Source: JBIICS01 sp044238735
Lineage (GTDB): Bacteria > Bacteroidota > Bacteroidia > UBA4408
Direction of reading: 5' to 3'
Assembly (NCBI GenBank): GCA_044238735.1
Contig: JBIICS010000018.1
Coordinates: forward strand, 1-29,637
DNA: 29,637 nucleotides
Below are positions 24,851 to 29,637 of the stretch, piece by piece. Under the pieces are notes generated by a model, which was given only the letters and a program-made list of their open reading frames with translations, did not search any database and was not told the DNA's origin. Every line of letters begins with the position of its first letter. Position 1 is the first letter of the stretch. Made by a program: the position numbers and the translations under genes.

Positions 24851-26713
24851 ATGAAAATTTTATTAGAAAATTTAATTCTATTGCCACTTCTAGGGTTTTT
24901 AATAAGTGTTCTTATTAAAGAGGAAAATGAAAATCTGCTTTCCAGATTTGTTTTTTTCATAATGCTTACTTGTGGATTAATAGATTTAATTGTTACTGGT
25001 GGACTTATTTACAATAATTTTATTTCAATAGAGGATGAGTTTTTAACTATTTACGAATCGGATAAATATCATTTCGTAATCGACTTTATTTTTAATGAAA
25101 CAACAGCAATTTTCCTCCTTATTGGAACCTTTCTGGTTTACCTGGTAACCATATACTGCAAGTATTATCTGCATAAAGAAAAAGGGTTTAAACGTTTTTT
25201 CACTGCCATAGTATTCTTTTATCTGGGTTACAATATTGTAGTTTTGTCGGGTAATATGTTTACTTTATTTATTGGGTGGGAGATATTGGGGGTTTCTTCT
25301 TTTTTTCTAATAGCGTATTACCGAAATCGCTATTTACCGGTAAAGAATGCTGTGAAGGTTTTTTCAATTTATCGGTTGGGTGATATAGCCATTATTCTCG
25401 CATTATGGATGAATCATCATTTATGGGAAAGAAACATCACGTTTAATGATTTTATCAATCAGGAATACGTTTTGCAAATAATAAATAAACACCCCCTCGA
25501 AGCCATTTTCGTGTCGCTTATGATTTTACTTGCAGCCGTTGCTAAATCCGCTCAATTCCCATTTTCCAGCTGGTTACCAAGGGCAATGGAAGGTCCAACG
25601 CCTTCTAGCGCCATTTTTTATGGTTCGCTTTCAGTTAATCTGGGTGTTTTATTATTAATTAAAACCTATTTATTCTGGAGTAATATTTTACTAATTAAAA
25701 TCCTGGTTCTTATAGTTGGATTAATTACCAGTATAATGGCATCTTCTATAGCCAGAGTTCAATCTTCTATTAAAGGACAGATTGCCTACGCTTCTATTGC
25801 CCAAATAGGATTAATTTTTATTGAAATTGCACTCGGATTTAAATATATTGCGCTTATTCATTTTACCGGAAATGCATTCTTACGCACATATCAGCTTTTA
25901 ATCTCTCCTTCGGTTGTTAGCTATCTGATAAAGGAGCAGATTTTTAACTCAGTTCCTCGTTCTCAGGCAATGGATGGTTTTCTGCCTTATAAATTGGAAA
26001 AGACCATATATACATTAAGTTTAAAGGAATGGAACTTAGGTAAATATTTAAATCATTTTTATTGGCACCCTTTAAAATGGTTGGGAGATAGATTCAAATT
26101 CATTACACCTAAAACTCTTGGAATAATTTTTATCTCTTCATTAATATATTCTTTTCTTATGTTTAATTTTTTTAGTCCTATACCCTATGCATACTGGCAT
26201 GCGATGGTCTATGCTTTTTTCGGATTGGTTTTTCTCTTAATATCTTTTACCGAACGAAATTTGGTTAGATTAAGCTGGGCTTATATCGTAGCTGGTAACT
26301 TAATAATCTCAATAGCAGTTTCATTTAATGCCGGATTTAACTTAAATAATTTTTTAATTTACAACAGTGGTGTTTTATTGAGCGGTATCGTTGGGTATAT
26401 TGTATTAAATCAATTGAGGTATAAAGAGCACGGTCTTAATCTCGATCATTTTAATGGTCATGCATATGAGCATCCTAATATGACCATTATTTTTTTTATA
26501 AGTGGGTTAATGATGTTTGGATTCCCAATTAGTCCCACTTTTATTGGGCTTGATATATATTTTGGAGAGATTAAAACCCATCAGGTATTACTCTTATTTT
26601 GCATTGCCCTATCTTATGTGGTTTGTGGATTATCAGTTATAAGGCTATATACTCGTGTTTTCTTGGGTCCACATATTAAAACATATCATGAAACAGCCTA
26701 TCGTTCCTCTTAA
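24851..26713 (+). CDS. dabB: DabB, NuoL-like ion-translocating subunit of the DAB system
   Basis: Polytopic membrane protein of 620 residues in the proton_antipo_M (NuoL/MrpA) family that would supply cation-driven coupling to DabA. Visible: FTLFIGWEILGVSSFFLIAY (138-157) with Glu144 as in NuoL; AKSAQFPFSSWLPRAMEGPT (231-250) with Lys232; QIAYASIAQIG (310-320); HFTGNAFLRTYQLL (337-350). Compared with NuoL, WLPDAMEGP has become WLPRAMEGP, the helix-7 His region reads AIFYGSLSVNLG, and the helix-8 lysine position has Arg345. The C-terminal third adds further membrane segments. Direct linkage to dabA (2-base gap) makes DabB the call rather than a complex I subunit; no other nuo genes are present. 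Confidence 0.9.
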   Translation: MKILLENLILLPLLGFLISVLIKEENENLLSRFVFFIMLTCGLIDLIVTGGLIYNNFISIEDEFLTIYESDKYHFVIDFIFNETTAIFLLIGTFLVYLVTIYCKYYLHKEKGFKRFFTAIVFFYLGYNIVVLSGNMFTLFIGWEILGVSSFFLIAYYRNRYLPVKNAVKVFSIYRLGDIAIILALWMNHHLWERNITFNDFINQEYVLQIINKHPLEAIFVSLMILLAAVAKSAQFPFSSWLPRAMEGPTPSSAIFYGSLSVNLGVLLLIKTYLFWSNILLIKILVLIVGLITSIMASSIARVQSSIKGQIAYASIAQIGLIFIEIALGFKYIALIHFTGNAFLRTYQLLISPSVVSYLIKEQIFNSVPRSQAMDGFLPYKLEKTIYTLSLKEWNLGKYLNHFYWHPLKWLGDRFKFITPKTLGIIFISSLIYSFLMFNFFSPIPYAYWHAMVYAFFGLVFLLISFTERNLVRLSWAYIVAGNLIISIAVSFNAGFNLNNFLIYNSGVLLSGIVGYIVLNQLRYKEHGLNLDHFNGHAYEHPNMTIIFFISGLMMFGFPISPTFIGLDIYFGEIKTHQVLLLFCIALSYVVCGLSVIRLYTRVFLGPHIKTYHETAYRSS

Positions 26714-26718
26714 ATATT

Positions 26719-26726
26719 TATTTTTG
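26719..26726 (+). promoter_or_regulatory. Internal -7 box (TATTTTTG) before the SulP gene
   Basis: Exact TAnnTTTG match in the 41-base dabB-sulP gap, 28 bases before the ATG at 26755. It could allow separate expression of the transporter and porin. No -33 TTTG seen. Confidence 0.4.
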
Positions 26727-26754
26727 ACCTAGAATACATTATGTACAACTTATT

Positions 26755-28338
26755 ATGCCGCTAAAACAGTTAACAGCAGACTTTAAATATAATTGGAAAG
26801 AGGATTTACTGTCCGGTTTTTTAGTATCCCTTATTGCATTACCGCTTTCTTTGGGTATTGCCGGAGCTTCTGGTTTCCCCCCTATAATGGGCGTTTTAAC
26901 CGCTATAACAGGTGGTTTGTTGGTTTCTTTTTTTGCCGGTAGTGAAATGACCATAAAGGGCCCGGCAGCAGGTCTTATAGTTATTGTTGCCGGCGCAGTA
27001 TCAGAGCTTGGTAAGGGTGATGATATACTTGGATGGAAATTGACTTTAGTAACCATTTTAATCTCGGGTTTTCTTCAGGTTATAATGGGAGTTGGTAAGG
27101 TGGCAAAATTGAGTAGTTATTTTCCGGTTGCAGCTATTCATGGAATGCTTGCGGCAATTGGTATAATAATTATGTCTAAACAAATATTGTTAGCAGAAGG
27201 AATCAGTCCGGTTTTACTCAAGGGAAAAGAACCTATTGAATTAATTGAAATGATTCCGGCTTCAATAAGCAGAGTTGAATGGCGGATAGCAATAATAGGG
27301 CTATTATGCGTATTGATTATGTTCGCATGGCCGTTAATTAGCATCAAAAAAATCAGAAGAATTCCTCCAGCGTTAATAGCACTTTTAGTTTCTATAATTT
27401 TAGCTCAATTTCTTCATTTAGATGATAAAAGTTTTGCCTCTCTAAAACCTTTCGTTGATCCGGGAAACCTTAGTTTAGATTTAAATATTGGATTAGATCT
27501 AATTAATCGTACAAATATCTGGATAATAATAAAATATATAATAATGTTAGCTTTAATCGGTACAATTGAATCATTGTTGACAGGCAAAGCAGTTGATTTA
27601 ATGGATCCCCAGAAACGAAAATCAAATTTGAATAAAGATATTACGGCTATGGGGATTGGAAATATGGTATGCGGTTTATTGGGAGGATTACCTATGATAT
27701 CAGAAGTAGCGAGAAGTTCTGCCAATATTTCAAATGGTGGTAAAACTAGATTTGCAAATTTCTTTCATGGCTTATCACTTCTGGTTATGATTATTTTGTT
27801 AATACCAGTTGTTAAAATGATACCTGTTGCTGCACTTTCGGGTTTATTAATATACATAGGCTATAAATTAGCCAATCCATCCGAGTTTAGATACATGAAA
27901 CAATTGGGGTCGGATCAGTTAATAATTTATATAGTAACAATTATAACAACTTTAATGACCGACTTACTAATTGGTGTTGGAATGGGAATCATAATTAAGC
28001 TTATAATTAATTTTATGGATGGGGCTAAATTAAATTATTTGTTTAAGCTGGATTATTTGGTAGAAGAAGATGATTATAAAACAACTATTAAAGTTAGAAG
28101 CTCGGCCTTGTTTACGAATTGGAATTATTTTAAAAAGTGCTTACCTCTTTTAACTGAAGAAAAAAAGATCGTGATTGATTTTTCTCAAGCAGAAATAATA
28201 GATCATACTTTTTTAAGATCAATAAAAATTTTACAAGATGATTATAATCGTTCTCAAGATAAGATGTCATTAATTTTTAGTGAAAAACATAAAAGTAAAT
28301 CATCACATCCTTTATCAAAGAAGATATTAATTAAATGA
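26755..28338 (+). CDS. SulP family anion transporter with C-terminal STAS domain
   Basis: Inner-membrane permease of 527 residues. The SulP transport domain (about 15-420) has many hydrophobic helices and family motifs: EDLLSGFLVSLIALPLSLGI (16-35), MTIKGPAAGLIVIVAG (65-80), HGMLAAIGIIIMSKQ (129-143), IGTIESLLTGKAVD (268-281) and GLLGGLPMISEVARSSANI (307-325). A short STAS domain (about 443-515) has IVIDFSQAEIIDHTFL. SulP proteins carry sulfate, bicarbonate or other anions. Location behind dabAB suggests bicarbonate (BicA-like, probably sodium-coupled), but specificity is not readable from sequence. An out-of-frame ATG at 26741 was not used. The stop overlaps the porin start by 4 bases (ATGA). 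Confidence 0.9.
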   Translation: MPLKQLTADFKYNWKEDLLSGFLVSLIALPLSLGIAGASGFPPIMGVLTAITGGLLVSFFAGSEMTIKGPAAGLIVIVAGAVSELGKGDDILGWKLTLVTILISGFLQVIMGVGKVAKLSSYFPVAAIHGMLAAIGIIIMSKQILLAEGISPVLLKGKEPIELIEMIPASISRVEWRIAIIGLLCVLIMFAWPLISIKKIRRIPPALIALLVSIILAQFLHLDDKSFASLKPFVDPGNLSLDLNIGLDLINRTNIWIIIKYIIMLALIGTIESLLTGKAVDLMDPQKRKSNLNKDITAMGIGNMVCGLLGGLPMISEVARSSANISNGGKTRFANFFHGLSLLVMIILLIPVVKMIPVAALSGLLIYIGYKLANPSEFRYMKQLGSDQLIIYIVTIITTLMTDLLIGVGMGIIIKLIINFMDGAKLNYLFKLDYLVEEDDYKTTIKVRSSALFTNWNYFKKCLPLLTEEKKIVIDFSQAEIIDHTFLRSIKILQDDYNRSQDKMSLIFSEKHKSKSSHPLSKKILIK

Positions 28339-29390
28339 TTAAGTTAATTAACACTTTGTTTTTATGCAGTATTCTTTTTATTGTAAATGCTCAGCAATTT
28401 AAAAACGGCGCATTACAAATAAATTTGGATGAAGATGGAAAAACGTTCATTAAGGCCACATTTGTAAATCAGACATGGCTCCGATACAATTGGAATAATC
28501 CCGGTAGCTCGGTATTTGGTATACCTGAAAAGGAAACATTTGATGTTGGTTTACGCAGAACACGTTTTCAATTAATAGGGCAGTTAACTCCAAGAGTTTT
28601 ATTCTACTCGCAATATGGAATAAATAATTACAATTATATAAGTACCCGAAAGGCAGGGGCTTTTTTTCATGATGCTTTATGCGAATATGCAGTTGTACCT
28701 TCTAAACTTCATTTGGGCGGAGGTTTGCATGCGTGGTCGGGTCCGGGAAGATTTTCTGCGCCAGCAGTAGTTTCATTTCTAGGTGTTGACGCACCCTTAT
28801 TCGAGCAAACTACAAACGATGCAACCGATCAGTTTCTTCGTAAATTAGGTTTTTATGCGAAAGGTCAAGTTTCCAGAATTGATTATCGGTTTGCAGTTGC
28901 CAAACCAATGGCTATTCAAAATTCACCACTTTACATTAAGGAACCCGATCTGTATTCTAATTTCTCAACACGCCCTCCTCATCTTCAATTTCAAAGCTAT
29001 GTGTATTTTCAGTTTTTTGATAAAGAGAACAACATACTTCCATACATGGCCGGAACGTATTTAGGAAAGAAAAAGATATTGAATTTGGGTTTTGGTAATT
29101 TGTTTCAACAAAAAGCCATGTGGAGAAGAAATGTAAATAAGGATACGATATATGAAAATTTAAACTTAATTGCTTTTGATGTTTTTTCGGAAATACCGCT
29201 TAGTAAAAATAAAAATGCTATTAATTTTTATTTAGCATCATTCTTTAATAAAATGGGAAAAGGATACATCAGGTCGGTTGGTCCAATGTCCCCAACCAAT
29301 ACATTTTATGGTAATACCGGAACCTTTAACGGCTCTTCCAATGATTGGAAGCGGAACCACTTTTTACGGACAGGCGGGTTATTTGTGTAA
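28335..29390 (+). CDS. Outer-membrane porin, N-terminal part (frame broken near 29331-29343)
   Basis: This 351-codon frame starts with a signal peptide ending near VNAQQ (about residues 16-20). It continues as an amphipathic, aromatic-rich beta-barrel sequence (TFVNQTWLRYNWNN, FDVGLRRTRFQLIGQLTPRV, LFYSQYGINNYNY), resembling the OprO/OprP-type porin family of Bacteroidota. It looks natural through NTFYGNTGTFNG (residue about 333). The last 16 or so residues (DWKRNHFLRTGG) are then unlike a barrel and stop at 29388-29390, while the +1 frame carries the expected C-terminus. The start overlaps the SulP stop by 4 bases, so it is the last visible gene of the inorganic-carbon operon. Likely role is diffusion of bicarbonate or another anion across the outer membrane (inference). 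The break is a genuine mutation or a sequence error. Confidence 0.75.
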   Translation: MIKLINTLFLCSILFIVNAQQFKNGALQINLDEDGKTFIKATFVNQTWLRYNWNNPGSSVFGIPEKETFDVGLRRTRFQLIGQLTPRVLFYSQYGINNYNYISTRKAGAFFHDALCEYAVVPSKLHLGGGLHAWSGPGRFSAPAVVSFLGVDAPLFEQTTNDATDQFLRKLGFYAKGQVSRIDYRFAVAKPMAIQNSPLYIKEPDLYSNFSTRPPHLQFQSYVYFQFFDKENNILPYMAGTYLGKKKILNLGFGNLFQQKAMWRRNVNKDTIYENLNLIAFDVFSEIPLSKNKNAINFYLASFFNKMGKGYIRSVGPMSPTNTFYGNTGTFNGSSNDWKRNHFLRTGGLFV

Positions 29391-29637
29391 AGACAGTTTA
29401 TTTAAATCACATGGAACAATGTTGTTTTATGCAGCATCACAGTTCAGTAAATACGAAAGATTTAAAGATAAGATGCTGATGTACGAAGGCGGTTTATCCT
29501 GGTTAATTAAAGGAAACAATGCCAAGGTTACATTAGCCTATCAAAGCCGACCCATCTTTTCTTCTAATTTAAGTGGAGAAGGTATTGAAGTAAAAAGTGC
29601 CCGCAGAGGGATGTTGGTCATGCAATATCAAATAGCG
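29344..29637 (+). pseudogene. C-terminal part of the same porin in the +1 frame, runs off window
   Basis: Frame +1 relative to the gene start is open to the window edge. It reads IGSGTTFYGQAGYLCKDSLF, then MLFYAASQFSKYERF, YEGGLSWLIKGNNAKVTLAY and RRGMLVMQYQIA. These are alternating barrel strands ending in the type of final strand found at the C-terminus of outer-membrane porins, so the true end should lie just past 29637. A single-base indel at about 29331-29343 would join it to the upstream frame. It has no start codon or promoter of its own that would make it an independent gene. Confidence 0.75.

Overview
The window is about 29.6 kb of AT-rich, densely coding DNA from the chromosome of a Bacteroidota bacterium. 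The main evidence is a PorP/SprF-family protein, a PorE-like OmpA protein, two proteins with type IX secretion sorting domains (one type B, one type A), and repeated copies of the Bacteroidota -7 promoter element TAnnTTTG just upstream of genes. Shine-Dalgarno sequences are mostly absent, which also fits. I cannot place the organism below phylum from sequence alone. No rRNA, tRNA, CRISPR array, insertion sequence or prophage was seen, and no gene-free stretch exceeds 300 bases.

Layout. Positions 1-1894 (minus): a Thermus-type NADP isocitrate dehydrogenase cut by the window edge, preceded by a Blc-type lipocalin lipoprotein. 2048-3139 (plus): a short YcbB-like L,D-transpeptidase. 3154-6065 (minus): an M1 metallopeptidase translationally coupled to a HupE/UreJ membrane protein, with a divergent DUF6702-type gene at 6083-6595. 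6645-9956: PorP/SprF and a TPR/beta-propeller/OmpA protein of PorE architecture, closed by a strong terminator. 10016-13175: a housekeeping run, purM-prfA-nadK. 13239-16418: a 1059-residue PKD-repeat surface protein with a type B sorting domain. 16448-18637 (minus): a 7TMR-DISM receptor fused to a SpoIIE-type phosphatase. 18888-20205: ilvE (plus) facing a NifU-like iron-sulfur protein (minus). 20397-21797: a secreted alpha/beta hydrolase with a type A sorting domain, closed by a strong terminator.

21923-29637 (plus) is the most distinctive region: a small exported protein of unknown function, then dabA, dabB, a SulP anion transporter and an outer-membrane porin. DabA/DabB is an energy-coupled system that traps CO2 as bicarbonate. 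Together with SulP and the porin, the genes look like an outer-membrane-to-cytoplasm inorganic-carbon uptake module. The porin is frameshifted near 29331-29343: the first frame stops at 29390, while a second frame carries an obvious porin C-terminus to the window end.

Points worth following up are the inorganic-carbon module and its unknown first gene, competing inverted repeats before dabA, the broken porin, overlapping back-to-back promoters at 6065-6097, the conserved-looking HupE/M1/DUF6702 cluster, an alternating two-module repeat in the PKD protein, and polyester-hydrolase-like features in the secreted hydrolase.
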